A stretch of DNA of 64,000 nt from JAMXLO01 sp963726125. Its GTDB lineage: Bacteria > Pseudomonadota > Alphaproteobacteria > Acetobacterales > Acetobacteraceae. Made by a program: the position numbers and the translations under genes. This document shows positions 25,984 through 35,992 of this stretch, one piece after another; the stretch's first letter is position 1, and every line of letters starts with the position of its first letter. Under the pieces are notes generated by a model. The model searched no databases. It was not told the DNA's origin and was given only the letters and a program-made list of their open reading frames with translations. The stretch spans positions 101,718 through 165,717 of the forward strand of contig CAVSBG010000014.1 in assembly GCA_963726125.1 (NCBI GenBank), written 5' to 3'.

Positions 25984-26192
25984 GGCTCGCTCCGATGATT
26001 GCGTTGTAACAAATGTAGTAACTTCGTTGGTCGTGCCAAGTCAAGGCGGGGTGTTCGCTGGAGCAACGCCAATCTGGCCGGCTCAGATGCGACGGTGCGC
26101 GAATCCTTAGGACCACCCAACTTCTCCCAATTGCGGGAAATGCGCCTTGGCCCCGGTCGCGCTGCCCGCTGCAATCCGCTAAAACGCTCACC

Positions 26193-27425
26193 ATGACGTC
26201 CGCGACACCAAAAACCGGCGAGACCCACGCGCTGTGGCTGATCTCCGCCGCGCACATGGTCAGCCACTTCCACCAGCTCGTCCTGCCACCGCTGTTTCTA
26301 TTGCTGCGCGTCCGCCTCGGCGTCGGCTTCATCGAGCTTGGCCTGGCGGCGACGGTGTACAACGTGGTGACGGCGCTGGTGCAGGCTCCCATGGGCTACG
26401 CGGTGGACCACTTCGGCCCACGCCGCATGCTGGTCGCTGGGCTGTGCCTGTCCGCCGTCGCCTTCGGCTCCATCGCGCTGTTCCCGACCTATGCCTGGCT
26501 GATCGGGGGCGCCGCAATCGCCGGCGTTGCGAACTCGGTCTACCACCCATCGGATTACGCGATCCTCGGTTCGGTGATCGACCCGTCCCGCGTCGGCCGA
26601 GCATTCTCGGTGCATACCTTCGCCGGGTTCCTCGGCGGTGCGATCGCACCCGCCGTCATGGTGCTCTTGGCGAGCACGATTGGGCTGCAACCCGCGCTGG
26701 CGTTTGCCGCGCTGCTGGGACCGGCCGTCGCGGTGCCACTGCTGCTCGCCCCTGGGCTCGATGGCGCGCTGACGCAGCAGCATGCGGCAACGCAACGGCC
26801 CGACACCGCACAGGCATCGATCCGCGTGGTGCTGTCGCCAGTGATCCTTGGCCTGACCGGCCTGTTCGCGCTGCTAAGCCTGTCGTCGGCCGCGATCTCG
26901 ACATTCTCCGCCGTGGCCCTGGTGGCGATGTATGCGCTGGAGCCGTCCACCGCCAACGCCATCCTGTCCGCCTACCTGATGGCGATGGCCATCGGCGTGC
27001 TCGCCGGAGGCTTCGTCGCCGACGCCACCCGCCGCCACGCCGAGGTCACCGCAGCCGGCTTCGGCACTGCCGCGGTGCTGATCTTCGCCGTCGGCTCGGT
27101 CAACATGGGCGTGATGCTGCTGTTCCCGGCGATGGCCGCGGCGGGCTTCCTCGCGGGCATGATCATGCCCTCGCGCGACATGTTGGTACGTGCCGCAGCG
27201 CCACCCGGCATGGCCGGCCGCGTGTTCGGTGTCGTCACCACCGGCTTCAATGTCGGTGGCGCAATCGGTCCTATCCTGGGCGGCTGGTTCGTGCAGAATG
27301 GCGCGCCACGCTGGGTGTTTTACAGCTCGGTGTGCTTCATGGCACTCACTGTCGTGGCGGTTCTGGTCGGCGACTGGCGGTCGCGCCGGCGGGCACACGG
27401 CATGGCATTGGCACAAGCGGAGTAA
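26193..27425 (+). CDS. MFS transporter, fosmidomycin-resistance-like
   Basis: A 410-residue inner-membrane protein with about 12 hydrophobic segments, reminiscent of the Fsr/fosmidomycin-resistance MFS branch: HMVSHFHQLVLPPLFLLL at residues 21-38, the loop motif MGYAVDHFGPRRMLVAGL after segment 2, and GRVFGVVTTGFNVGGAIGP near residue 345. The cargo is unknown. The next gene starts 7 bases downstream, so the transporter is probably co-transcribed with the aminotransferase and may move its substrate or product. Confidence 0.85.
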   Translation: MTSATPKTGETHALWLISAAHMVSHFHQLVLPPLFLLLRVRLGVGFIELGLAATVYNVVTALVQAPMGYAVDHFGPRRMLVAGLCLSAVAFGSIALFPTYAWLIGGAAIAGVANSVYHPSDYAILGSVIDPSRVGRAFSVHTFAGFLGGAIAPAVMVLLASTIGLQPALAFAALLGPAVAVPLLLAPGLDGALTQQHAATQRPDTAQASIRVVLSPVILGLTGLFALLSLSSAAISTFSAVALVAMYALEPSTANAILSAYLMAMAIGVLAGGFVADATRRHAEVTAAGFGTAAVLIFAVGSVNMGVMLLFPAMAAAGFLAGMIMPSRDMLVRAAAPPGMAGRVFGVVTTGFNVGGAIGPILGGWFVQNGAPRWVFYSSVCFMALTVVAVLVGDWRSRRRAHGMALAQAE

Positions 27426-27431
27426 CGGCAA

Positions 27432-28740
27432 ATGGGCGCACGCATCCGAAGCGACGAAGAGCAATCCCTGATCGATCTGGCGCAGCGCGTGCTGCCGGCC
27501 GGCAGCTTCGGCAACCTGGCAGGCGACATCGTGATCCGCGAGGGCAAAGGCGGCCGCATCTGGGACGTCAGCGGCAACGAATACGTCGACTTCCTGCTCG
27601 GCTCCGGCCCGATGTTCATCGGCCACTGCCATCCCGACGTGATGGCCGCGGTCGAGGCGCAAATCCCCCGCGGCACCACCTTCTTCGCCAACAACGAGCA
27701 CGGCATCAAGCTGGCCGCCGCCATCGTCGATGCGGTGCCCTGCGCTGAGAAAGTCCGCTTCGTCAGCAGCGGCACCGAGGCCGACGCCTACGCCATGCGC
27801 GTCGCCCGCGCCTTCCGCGGCCGCGACAAGATCCTCAAGTTCGAGGGCGGCTATCACGGCATGAGCGACTACAGCCTGATGAGCCTCGCGCCGAAGCGTC
27901 CCGGCAACTTCCCGCAGGCGGTGCCAGATTCACCCGGCATCCCCGCGCAGCGTGCGCGACGAAATGATCATCGCGCCGTTCAACGATCCCGCGATGGCCG
28001 CCAGCCTGATCCACGAGCATCACGAGGAACTCGGCGGCGTCATCGTCGAGCCGTTCCAGCGCCTGCTGCCACCGAAGCCAGGCTTCCTGAAGGCACTCCG
28101 CGACGCCACCGCCGAACACGGCATCCCGCTGATCTTCGACGAGGTGGTGACCGGCTTCCGCTTCTCCTACGGCGGCGCGCAGGAGTTCTACGGCGTCACG
28201 CCCGACCTGTGCACGCTGGGCAAGATCATCGGCGGCGGCTTCCCGCTGGCGGCGATCGCCGGACGCGAGGACATCATGGCGCAGTTCGACCGCGGCAAGG
28301 TCGGCGACGAACGCTTCCTCACCCAGATCGGCACGCTGTCCGGCAATCCGGTCGCCGCGGCGGCAGGCCTGGCCACGCTGGAGGTGCTGAAGCGTCCCGG
28401 CTCGTACGACAAGATTTTCGCCACCGGCACCGAGCTGATGACCGGCATCACGCGTATGCTGGAAAAGGCCGGACTGCCGGCGCAGATCATCGGCGTGCCG
28501 CCGCTGTTCGACATCGTCTACGCCGCCGGCGACATCGCCGACTATCGCGCTTGGCTGCGCGCCGATGTGGACATGCAGAAGCGCTTCAACACGCGGTTCC
28601 GCGAGGGCGGCATCCTGAAGGGCGAGAGCAAGTTCTACGTCTCGCTCGCGCACGAGGCGGCCGAGGTAAAGCATACGCTGGACACGGTGCAGGCGGCGAT
28701 CGACGCGGAACTGGCCGAGACGCGGGTGGCGGCGCAGTAA
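27432..28740 (+). pseudogene. Class III PLP aminotransferase (glutamate-1-semialdehyde aminomutase-like), one frameshift
   Basis: The N-terminal half (VLPAGSFGNLAGDIVIREGK, FVSSGTEADAYAMRVARAFR) reads in one frame to about 27945. From there RDEMIIAPFNDPA and the rest continue in another: LIFDEVVTGFRFSYGG (PLP-ring Asp), LCTLGKIIGGGFPLAAIAG (PLP lysine), TLSGNPVAAAAGLAT. Repaired length is about 435 residues. The fold matches HemL-like class III aminotransferases, but the coupling to an MFS transporter and absence of heme genes argue for an amino-acid aminotransferase. The break lies in CATCCCCGCGCAGC, where one inserted or lost base suffices. Confidence 0.78.
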
Positions 28741-29115
28741 CGGTCCGCAGTATCATCCTATCCTCAGCTCCGGCTTCTGGATGACGGAGTGAGCGCACAG
28801 CTAAGCTTGTCCGATGGGCCAGGTTGATGCGGCAAAATCGCCAGTCCATAAGAGCTTTCGCGCCCGGTGATGGCGAGGCCAGGCCCCGTCTCCATACGTC
28901 GTGCCCCCGCCATCGCAAAGCGGAATTGCGTATTGATGGAGCAGGTCCTGCGTTCAGGCACAGACCGTAAGCGGACCGCACCGGCGTATTTCCGCGGTCC
29001 CGTGGGCGCTCAGGTCACGACCAATCGGCCAAGCGACGTCCACCCTGGGTACACCATGGTATCGGACGCCCCCACAAAACCTAGACATCCCCTCAGGTTT
29101 CCGCCACACTAAGTC
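28741..29115. other. Intergenic region without a visible gene
   Basis: About 375 bases between the aminotransferase and the DUF4160 gene. Short open frames are present, but none has a ribosome-binding site with a recognisable product. No palindromic repeat unit was seen. The promoter for the DUF4160/DUF2442 pair should lie in its last part. Confidence 0.35.
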
Positions 29116-29361
29116 ATGCCCACCGTCGCGCGGGTCCGGAACGTTCGTGTGGTCATCTACGCGAACGACCACCCGCCGCCGCATGTCCATGCAATCCGGC
29201 GTGATGGCGCATGGGCACGGTTGGCGCTGAACTGGCCGGATGGCCCGGTGACGCTGATCGATCAATCCGGCTTTCGGCTCGCCGAGATGTCCGCAATCGG
29301 CGAAATGGTGGCGACAGATCTGACAGCGATCTGCGAGCAATGGAGACGCATTCATGGCTGA
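29116..29361 (+). CDS. DUF4160 protein, probable small module partner
   Basis: An 81-residue protein with the DUF4160 signature MPTVARVRNVRVVIYANDHP and HVHAIRRDGAWARL: a short beta-rich domain with an H-P-P-H-V-H cluster (residues 22-28). DUF4160 genes typically precede a DUF2442 gene, as here, with an 8-base overlap. The pair is suspected to be toxin-antitoxin-like, but its biochemistry is not established. Confidence 0.82.
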   Translation: MPTVARVRNVRVVIYANDHPPPHVHAIRRDGAWARLALNWPDGPVTLIDQSGFRLAEMSAIGEMVATDLTAICEQWRRIHG

Positions 29362-29749
29362 GTTCAAAGCCCCCACGCCGCAAGAGTTCGCCGTCGCCAC
29401 GCGGCGCGGCATGCGCCGGATGCAACAGTCTCTTCTCGCGACCAACGCCAGTTACGATCGGCGCGGGGAGCGCGTGATCATCACATTGAACAACGGAACC
29501 ACTGTTGGTTTCCCACTCGCCGTACTCCCGGGTCTCGAACATGCCGGGCCAGACGATCTACGCGCGATCGAGGTCGAAGCTGGAGGCTACGCCCTGCACG
29601 TCCCCAGCCTCGATGCGGACATTTCGGTGCCGCGCCTGCTCGAGGAGCATTTGGGTTCCACCGCCATGAAGATCGCCCGGGCCAGGGCAGCGGCTTCGCG
29701 CGCCAACGGTCGCATGGGCGGTCGCCCACGGAAACCGAAGGCCGCCTGA
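29354..29749 (+). CDS. DUF2442 protein
   Basis: A 131-residue protein. The central region VIITLNNGTTVGFPLAVLPG (about 41-60) and ALHVPSLDADISVPRLLE (about 82-99) is the DUF2442 domain. The C-terminal tail is basic (ANGRMGGRPRKPKAA), which suggests nucleic-acid contact. The start overlaps the DUF4160 gene by 8 bases, indicating translational coupling. By analogy with gene order elsewhere it may be the antitoxin or DNA-binding partner. Confidence 0.82.
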   Translation: MAEFKAPTPQEFAVATRRGMRRMQQSLLATNASYDRRGERVIITLNNGTTVGFPLAVLPGLEHAGPDDLRAIEVEAGGYALHVPSLDADISVPRLLEEHLGSTAMKIARARAAASRANGRMGGRPRKPKAA

Positions 29750-29770
29750 CGACGTGGTCCTTTTGCCGAA

Positions 29771-30679
29771 TCAAGGCCACACCTGCACCGACCTGATGAA
29801 ATCGACGAACGCGCGCAGCGGGGCCGGAAGGTAGCGACGACCGGGATAGTAAAGAAACGGCCCTGAGAAGCGCTGCCACCAAGGCTCCAGCACTGCCTCC
29901 AACGCGCCACTATCGAGATACGGACGCAGCCATTCCTCGAACAGTTGGATAACCCCGCTGCCGGCGACGGCTGCCTCGACAGCAAGGTCGGTCGCGGCAC
30001 CGACACGGACGATGAGCGGACCGGTCGGCTCCACCTTCACGACCTCCCCGTCGCGTTCGAACTCCCAGGCGGTCATCGCGCCGCTGCTGAAGCGACCGCG
30101 CAGGCACGCGTGGTCCAGCAGGTCGCGCGGATGGTCGGGGCGGCCACGCCGATCCAGATATGCGGGCGACGCCGCAGTGGCATAGCGCTGCTGACGCGGG
30201 CCAATGGGAATGGCAATCATGTCCTGTTCGAGCCGTTCGTCGTAGCGGATCCCTGCATCGCAGCCGCTGGCCAGCATGTCGACGAAACCGTCCTCGGCGA
30301 TTACCTCGAGAGAGATGTCGGGATAAGCAGCGAGGAAGCGCGGCACGATGCGCGGCAGGATGAGGCGCGCCGCAACGACCGGTACGTTCAGCCGGAGCGT
30401 GCCGGCCGGTCGATCGCGGAACCCGTTGACCACGTCCAGCGCGGCCTCGACCTCCCGCAACGCCGGACCGAGCCGCTCGAGCAGGCGCGCACCAGCTTCG
30501 GTTGGCGCGACACTGCGCGTGGTACGGTTGAGCAGCCGGACGCCAAACCTGGTCTCGAGCCGGCGCACGGCCTCGCTGAGGCTGGAGGCGCTGCCGCCCA
30601 TTGCCCGCGCCGCATCGCGAAAGCCACCAGCACGTGCTACCGCCACGAACGCAGTCAGGTCGCCAAGGTCCGCCGCCAT
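29771..30679 (-). CDS. LysR-family transcriptional regulator
   Basis: A 302-residue regulator. The N-terminal winged helix-turn-helix has the LysR pattern LTAFVAVARAGGFRDAARAM and SSLSEAVRRLETRFGVRLLN (about 5-55), followed by RTTRSVAPTEAG. The effector domain (about 88-300) is like those of LysR proteins with GTLRLNVPVVAARLILPRIV at its start. The ATG at 30679 (MAADLGDLTAF) is favoured over an upstream in-frame start at 30718. It is divergent from the aldo/keto reductase gene, the usual layout of a LysR regulator and its target. Confidence 0.9.
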   Translation of the reverse strand: MAADLGDLTAFVAVARAGGFRDAARAMGGSASSLSEAVRRLETRFGVRLLNRTTRSVAPTEAGARLLERLGPALREVEAALDVVNGFRDRPAGTLRLNVPVVAARLILPRIVPRFLAAYPDISLEVIAEDGFVDMLASGCDAGIRYDERLEQDMIAIPIGPRQQRYATAASPAYLDRRGRPDHPRDLLDHACLRGRFSSGAMTAWEFERDGEVVKVEPTGPLIVRVGAATDLAVEAAVAGSGVIQLFEEWLRPYLDSGALEAVLEPWWQRFSGPFLYYPGRRYLPAPLRAFVDFIRSVQVWP

Positions 30680-30680
30680 T

Positions 30681-30696
30681 GTTCGCCTATTCGAAC
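30681..30696. promoter_or_regulatory. Possible LysR operator in the divergent intergenic region
   Basis: GTTCG at 30681-30685 and CGAAC at 30692-30696 form a perfect 5-bp dyad with a T-N11-A spacing inside the 94-base gap between the LysR gene and the aldo/keto reductase. This is the usual form of a LysR site, but it lies immediately upstream of the regulator's own start codon. Assignment is by form and position only. Confidence 0.3.
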
Positions 30697-30773
30697 AGCC
30701 CGTGCCGACTATAACCAATTATCGCGCAGGCTCCTGCTCTCCACATGTGCGTTCGGTTCAGAGGAGAAGGTCC

Positions 30774-31658
30774 ATGATCGACGTCAGCAAAGCCGGAACG
30801 TTCACCCTCGGCGATCGCACCGTGAAGCGGCTGGGATATGGCGCAATGCAACTCGCCGGCCCGGGCGTATTCGGGCCACCTAAAGATCGAGCCGCCGCGC
30901 TCGCGGTGCTGCGTGAGGCGGTGGCGAGCGGCGTCGATCACATCGACACCAGCGACTTCTACGGCCCCCACGTCACCAACCAGATCATCCGAGAAGCGCT
31001 GCACCCGTATCCCGCGGGCTTGGTGATCGTCACCAAGATCGGCGCCATGCGCGGCGATGACGCTTCGTGGAACCCAGCCTTCTCGGCCGACGACCTGACA
31101 CGCGCGGTGCATGACAACCTGCGCAACCTGGGCCTGGACGCGCTCGATGTCGTCAACCTGCGCCTCTTGTTCGACGTCCACGGGCCTGCCGAGGGCTCGA
31201 TCGAGGCGCCGCTCACCGTTCTGGCGGAGCTTCAGCGACAAGGGCTGGTCCGTCATGTCGGCCTCAGCAACGCGACATCCAGGCAGGTCACGGAAGGGCG
31301 CGCCATCACGGACATCGTCTGTGTGCAGAACCAGTACAACATCGTGCACCGCCACGACGATGCGCTGATCGACGAACTCGCCACCGCGGGCATCGCTTAT
31401 GTGCCGTTCTTTCCGCTCGGCGGTTTCACCCCGCTGCAAGCGAAGGCACTGTCCGATGTCGCCCAACGCATCGGTGCCACACCGATGCAGGTAGCGCTCG
31501 CCTGGCTGCTCGAGCGCGCGCCCAACATCCTGTTGATCCCCGGCACGTCATCGCTTGGGCATCTGCGCGAAAACTTGGCCGCGGCCAACCTGGAGCTGCC
31601 GAGCGAAACGATGACTGCGCTGGATCATGTCGCGGCCGAAATTGCGCCACGACATTGA
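30774..31658 (+). CDS. Aldo/keto reductase family oxidoreductase
   Basis: A 294-residue NADPH-dependent TIM-barrel enzyme. The catalytic set is visible: Asp and Tyr in HIDTSDFYGPHVTNQIIREA (about 60-79), Lys in VIVTKIGAM (about 87) and the HGP segment near residue 140. The NADP-binding end has IPGTSSLGHLRENLAAANLE. GAGGAGAAGG just before the ATG at 30774 supports the start. It is divergent from a LysR gene that probably controls it. The carbonyl substrate is unknown. Confidence 0.9.
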   Translation: MIDVSKAGTFTLGDRTVKRLGYGAMQLAGPGVFGPPKDRAAALAVLREAVASGVDHIDTSDFYGPHVTNQIIREALHPYPAGLVIVTKIGAMRGDDASWNPAFSADDLTRAVHDNLRNLGLDALDVVNLRLLFDVHGPAEGSIEAPLTVLAELQRQGLVRHVGLSNATSRQVTEGRAITDIVCVQNQYNIVHRHDDALIDELATAGIAYVPFFPLGGFTPLQAKALSDVAQRIGATPMQVALAWLLERAPNILLIPGTSSLGHLRENLAAANLELPSETMTALDHVAAEIAPRH

Positions 31659-31680
31659 TGCCGCGGAGCAGGAACACCCA

Positions 31681-32193
31681 CTACTCCATCACACTCTTCG
31701 GCCATGACACGAACAGCCCGACATCGCCTGGCTTACCATCGGGATAATTGATGATGCGCGCATTGAAGCCGAAGCCACCCGGCTTCAAGCTCGCCTTCCA
31801 GTAGTCGAACACTTTCTGGACTCCGGCCGGCATCGTCGCCAGCCACTCGGGTTCTGCCTCCCGCGCAGCCAATTCCTCATCGGTCGGCCGGTTGATCGGC
31901 GGCGCGCCGGCATTGATGATCGCGCGCCCGCCATCACTGCAGAAGCTGCTGGGAAACGCCGAGATCATCAACTCGCTGGCGCCGGCCTCGAACGCGCGCC
32001 TGAGTTTGTCGTGGCCGGATTTGATCACGTCCTCGGTCATCTGAAGCGTATCGAGACGCTTCCTGAATGCCCCGAGTTCTTCTTCCTTGCGCTGGTGCAG
32101 TTGCTCCGCGGCCTCGTGATCCCGCTGACGCTTCGCATCGCGCTCCGCGACAAGCGAATCAACTGTCAGGGCAGGACCTGATGTGGCTGACAT
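31681..32193 (-). CDS. Conserved-type hypothetical protein with coiled-coil start
   Basis: A 170-residue soluble protein. Residues 15-65 are strongly charged and probably coiled coil (ERDAKRQRDHEAAEQLHQRK). The rest is globular, ending with GGFGFNARIINYPDGKPGDV, and contains no motif I recognise. AGGAGG lies 7 bases before the ATG at 32193, a strong start. It sits alone between the aldo/keto reductase and aroC, convergent with the former. Confidence 0.72.
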   Translation of the reverse strand: MSATSGPALTVDSLVAERDAKRQRDHEAAEQLHQRKEEELGAFRKRLDTLQMTEDVIKSGHDKLRRAFEAGASELMISAFPSSFCSDGGRAIINAGAPPINRPTDEELAAREAEPEWLATMPAGVQKVFDYWKASLKPGGFGFNARIINYPDGKPGDVGLFVSWPKSVME

Positions 32194-32301
32194 GACACCC
32201 TCCTTCTCTGGCTGCTCCGATGCACAAGAGATGCAAGGGCTACATTGGTCCGATCCCCGGACTACCGCGTTGATCTACATCAACCGCATCTCCAGCCAGG
32301 C

Positions 32302-33405
32302 TTAGTTCCGCGGCAGCCGTGCGATCGTCGGCGCATCCGGATTCTGAGCCCGATGCCGCAGCAGGTGGTCGGCCAGCACGCAGGCCAGCATCGCCTCACC
32401 CACCGGCACCGCTCGAATGCCGACACAGGGATCGTGACGGCCCTTGGTGCTGATCTCGATGTCGTGGCCGCCGCGATCGACCGTTTGGCGCGGTGTCAGG
32501 ATCGAACTCGTCGGCTTCACCGCGAACCGCGCGACAACGGGCTGCCCGGTGGAGATACCGCCGAGAATGCCGCCGGCGTGGTTGGACGCAAACTCCACCA
32601 TGCCGTCGCGCATGTGCATCTCATCGGCGTTGGCCTCGCCCGACAGTGTGGCAGCGGCGAAGCCTTCGCCAATCTCAACGCCTTTCACCGCGTTGATCGA
32701 CATCAACGCCGCGGCGATGTCAGCGTCCAGTTTGCCATAGATCGGCGCCCCAAGGCCTGGGGCCACGCCGTCGGCCACGACCTCGATAACAGCCCCGGAG
32801 GAGGAACCAGCCTTGCGGACCTCAGACAAGTACATTTCCCACAGCGCGGCCGTAACGGGGTCCGGACAGAAGAACGGATTCTCCCCCACCGCATCCCAAT
32901 CCCACCGCGCCCGATCCACACGATGCGGCCCGATCTGCACCAGGGCGCCGCGAATGCGCACCGTCTCGCCCAGCACTTTGCGAGCGACACCGCCAGCGGC
33001 AACGCGCATCGCCGTCTCGCGCGCAGACGACCGGCCGCCGCCACGATAGTCGCGGACGCCGTATTTCAGCTCGTAGGTCAGATCGGCATGACCCGGCCGG
33101 AACTGCGCCGCGATCGCCGAGTAATCGCGTGAGCGCTGGTCCACGTTGTCGATCTGCATCGCGATCGGCGTCCCGGTGGTTTGGCCATCGAACACGCCCG
33201 ACAGGATGCGGACCTCGTCGGGCTCCTGGCGCTGGGTGGTGAAGCGCGATTGACCAGGGCGGCGGCGGTCGAGCCAGGGCTGGATGTCCGCCTCCGACAA
33301 AGCGATGCGCGGCGGGCAACCATCGACCACACAGCCAATGGCCGGCCCGTGGCTCTCGCCCCAGGTGGTGACACGGAACAGGTGGCCGAAGCTGTTGTGC
33401 GACAT
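32302..33405 (-). CDS. aroC: Chorismate synthase
   Basis: Last shared step of aromatic amino-acid synthesis: 5-enolpyruvylshikimate-3-phosphate to chorismate, using reduced FMN. The 367-residue protein shows the family signatures GHLFRVTTWGESHGPAIGCV (residues 7-26), GPLxxP-type block as FRPGHADLTYELKYGVRDYR (about 107-126), GGRSSARETAMRVAAGGVAR (about 128-147) and SKGRHDPC-like STKGRHDPCVGIRAVPV (about 326-342). The ATG at 33405 (MSHNSFGHLF) is the family start. It is the last gene of a tight minus-strand run fabI-DUF29-cupin-aroC with gaps of 4-6 bases. Confidence 0.97.
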   Translation of the reverse strand: MSHNSFGHLFRVTTWGESHGPAIGCVVDGCPPRIALSEADIQPWLDRRRPGQSRFTTQRQEPDEVRILSGVFDGQTTGTPIAMQIDNVDQRSRDYSAIAAQFRPGHADLTYELKYGVRDYRGGGRSSARETAMRVAAGGVARKVLGETVRIRGALVQIGPHRVDRARWDWDAVGENPFFCPDPVTAALWEMYLSEVRKAGSSSGAVIEVVADGVAPGLGAPIYGKLDADIAAALMSINAVKGVEIGEGFAAATLSGEANADEMHMRDGMVEFASNHAGGILGGISTGQPVVARFAVKPTSSILTPRQTVDRGGHDIEISTKGRHDPCVGIRAVPVGEAMLACVLADHLLRHRAQNPDAPTIARLPRN

Positions 33406-33409
33406 CGCG

Positions 33410-33793
33410 TCAGACCAGGTGCCAATCGTCGGGGACCGGGATGTGCAGGAACCACTGCTCGCCATCATCGAACCGCGTGATGTGACCGCTGCCCCACGTA
33501 TCCTCGACCAGCATGAGCTCGCCTGGCTTCAGTCGGCGCACGCCCCCGTCCGTCGTCTCGTATTCGACCCAACCGTTAAGCGACACGGCAAGCTGCCGTT
33601 CCGGCGCAGTGTGCAACTCGGCCACCCCCACGTCCGCCGGCACCGAGAACAGCTTCACCGGATTGGCGTCCACAAGCCGCGTGACCTGAAACAGCGGCAT
33701 CCGCGCAAACAGGCGGAGGTCCGCAACCGGGGGCGCGCCATCCGCAAAGTGCGAGCCACCATCTGCATCCGCGTAGATCCGGCTGATCCTCAT
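33410..33793 (-). CDS. Single-domain cupin protein
   Basis: A 127-residue small beta-barrel protein. FSVPADVGVAELHTAPERQL, LNGWVEYETTDGGVRRLKPG and VEDTWGSGHITRF fit the two cupin motifs, but only one or two of the usual His ligands are in place, so metal binding is uncertain. It sits 4 bases downstream of DUF29 and 4 bases upstream of aroC, so it is translationally tied to the operon. Role unknown. Confidence 0.72.
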   Translation of the reverse strand: MRISRIYADADGGSHFADGAPPVADLRLFARMPLFQVTRLVDANPVKLFSVPADVGVAELHTAPERQLAVSLNGWVEYETTDGGVRRLKPGELMLVEDTWGSGHITRFDDGEQWFLHIPVPDDWHLV

Positions 33794-33797
33794 CGCG

Positions 33798-34223
33798 TCA
33801 AACGCCCAGCAACTCGTCCAGTGTCATCGAACACGCCGCAGCAACCGGCTGCGGTGGCTGTCCATCCATCATGTCAGGAAGCACCGTGAGCGCGTCGGCG
33901 TAGATATGAGCAACATCGAGCCGCTGCCGCATGGATGGGCTGAAAGCGTCGCGCGCCTGGACGCGGAACAGCCGCGCATCGGAGTTCCAGGCCGCAACGG
34001 AGCGAGAGTTCGGCCAAGCCTCGGCCTTGAGCATGCGTAGAATGGCCTGGAGCAACAATGACTGCACGGCGCGAAGATCGCTGCGTCCCACACTCTCGAC
34101 CTCCTCGATGATGTTGGCCCAGTCCGGCCGTTCATTCACCGGCTCGCCCGCGGCGATGCGGCGCAGCAGAGTGCTCTGCCGCTCGCTCCACAGCAGGATG
34201 TCCTCGTCGTAGAGATCGCTCAT
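33798..34223 (-). CDS. DUF29 family protein
   Basis: A 141-residue helical protein with the DUF29 pattern LYDEDILLWSERQSTLLRRI (residues 3-22), then RPDWANIIEEVESVGRSDLR (about 32-51) and a further helix region VQSLLLQAILRMLKAEAWP. DUF29 proteins are common in cyanobacteria and alphaproteobacteria, often in toxin-antitoxin-like contexts, but have no established function. It lies 6 bases after fabI and 4 bases before the cupin gene. Confidence 0.82.
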   Translation of the reverse strand: MSDLYDEDILLWSERQSTLLRRIAAGEPVNERPDWANIIEEVESVGRSDLRAVQSLLLQAILRMLKAEAWPNSRSVAAWNSDARLFRVQARDAFSPSMRQRLDVAHIYADALTVLPDMMDGQPPQPVAAACSMTLDELLGV

Positions 34224-34229
34224 CGGGTC

Positions 34230-35065
<836 letters not shown>

Positions 35066-35135
35066 GGTCGATCCTTCTGGGGTCGAGTCGCCTTGGTCGC
35101 ATACCGTCACGATACTGGGCAAGTGCCGCCCAGCG

Positions 35136-35864
35136 CTATCGCCGCGCCGCCACCAGCAGGAAGGGCGGCCGTTGGCGCTCCATCCGCCAGTGCCGGCCGC
35201 GCGGCGATCTGCGCCTCGGTCGGACCCCATTCCTCGACATGGGTCAAGCGCGAACCCAGCCGCAGCAGCAGGCCCAGATACGTCCCGATGGTGCGGTGCT
35301 GCTTGATGACGCCCTTGGCCAGCCAGTCCGTGGTGCGTGGCCCTCCACCAGGTAGCCATCAACCGGCCAGGTCTTGTGACCGTCCGCGTCGGTCGACCAG
35401 CCGGGTTGCGACGGCGCCGTGTAGATCGGGTGCTCGACGGAGAAGACCAGCGCCCGCCCGGCTTCAGCGCCCGGTGGACGTGCGCCAAGCAGCGGCGTCC
35501 AGATGCTCGACGTAGTGCAGCGCGAGCGAACTATAAGCAAGGTCGAATGACGCCTCCGGCAATCGAGGTGCTCGAGGTCGGCGCGCGCATAGCTGACGGC
35601 TGGGTCGGTGGTATCGGTGCGCGCGCGGGCCAGCATGTTCTCGGACACGTCCAGCCCCACCACCCGGCCGCGCCCTCCTCGCGCGCCCAGCGGCAGAACC
35701 AGCCAAAGCCGCAGCCCAGGTCCACCACGCGCGCGGCCATGCAGGTCCGGCAGCAGGGCGCGCAGGGCGGGCCATTCAGCGGCGCCGTCCAGCCCCTCGA
35801 CCGAGCGACCCAACTGGCTGTAGCCGGCGAAGAAGTTTGGGTTGTCGTAGATGTTCTGGGTCAT
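35136..35864 (-). pseudogene. Class I SAM-dependent methyltransferase, multiply frameshifted
   Basis: From ATG 35864 the start MTQNIYDNPNFFAGYSQLGR and SVEGLDGAAEWPALRALLPD is typical of a UbiE-like methyltransferase group. Motif I (RVVDLGCGFGWFCRWAREEG) is in a second frame, GLDVSENMLARART back in the first, FDLAYSSLALHYVEHLD in another, and the end RPPFLLVAARR closes at 35136-35138. At least four or five frame changes are needed within 730 bases. Repaired length is about 243 residues. It is 70 bases upstream of fabI on the same strand. Such a density of indels with conserved motifs points to poor base quality here. Confidence 0.7.
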
Positions 35865-35992
35865 CGCGGACCCATCCCGCGGGCAAGCGGCATCGTCAAG
35901 CTCGCTGCGCAGCAACGCTGGCGCTATCGGGCGACCGATCCGCGTGGTCGCGGGGTCGGCGCCGGTGTGAGGAAGCTCCACCTGCGTTGACC

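Noticed and set aside
26234..27748. Long plus-strand open frame of about 500 codons across the MFS and aminotransferase genes
   Set aside because: It overlaps a well-supported transporter in another phase and its translation is Arg-rich and motif-free.
27432..28740. hemL in tetrapyrrole synthesis
   Set aside because: Context is an MFS transporter with no other heme genes; class III aminotransferases of this type have many substrates.
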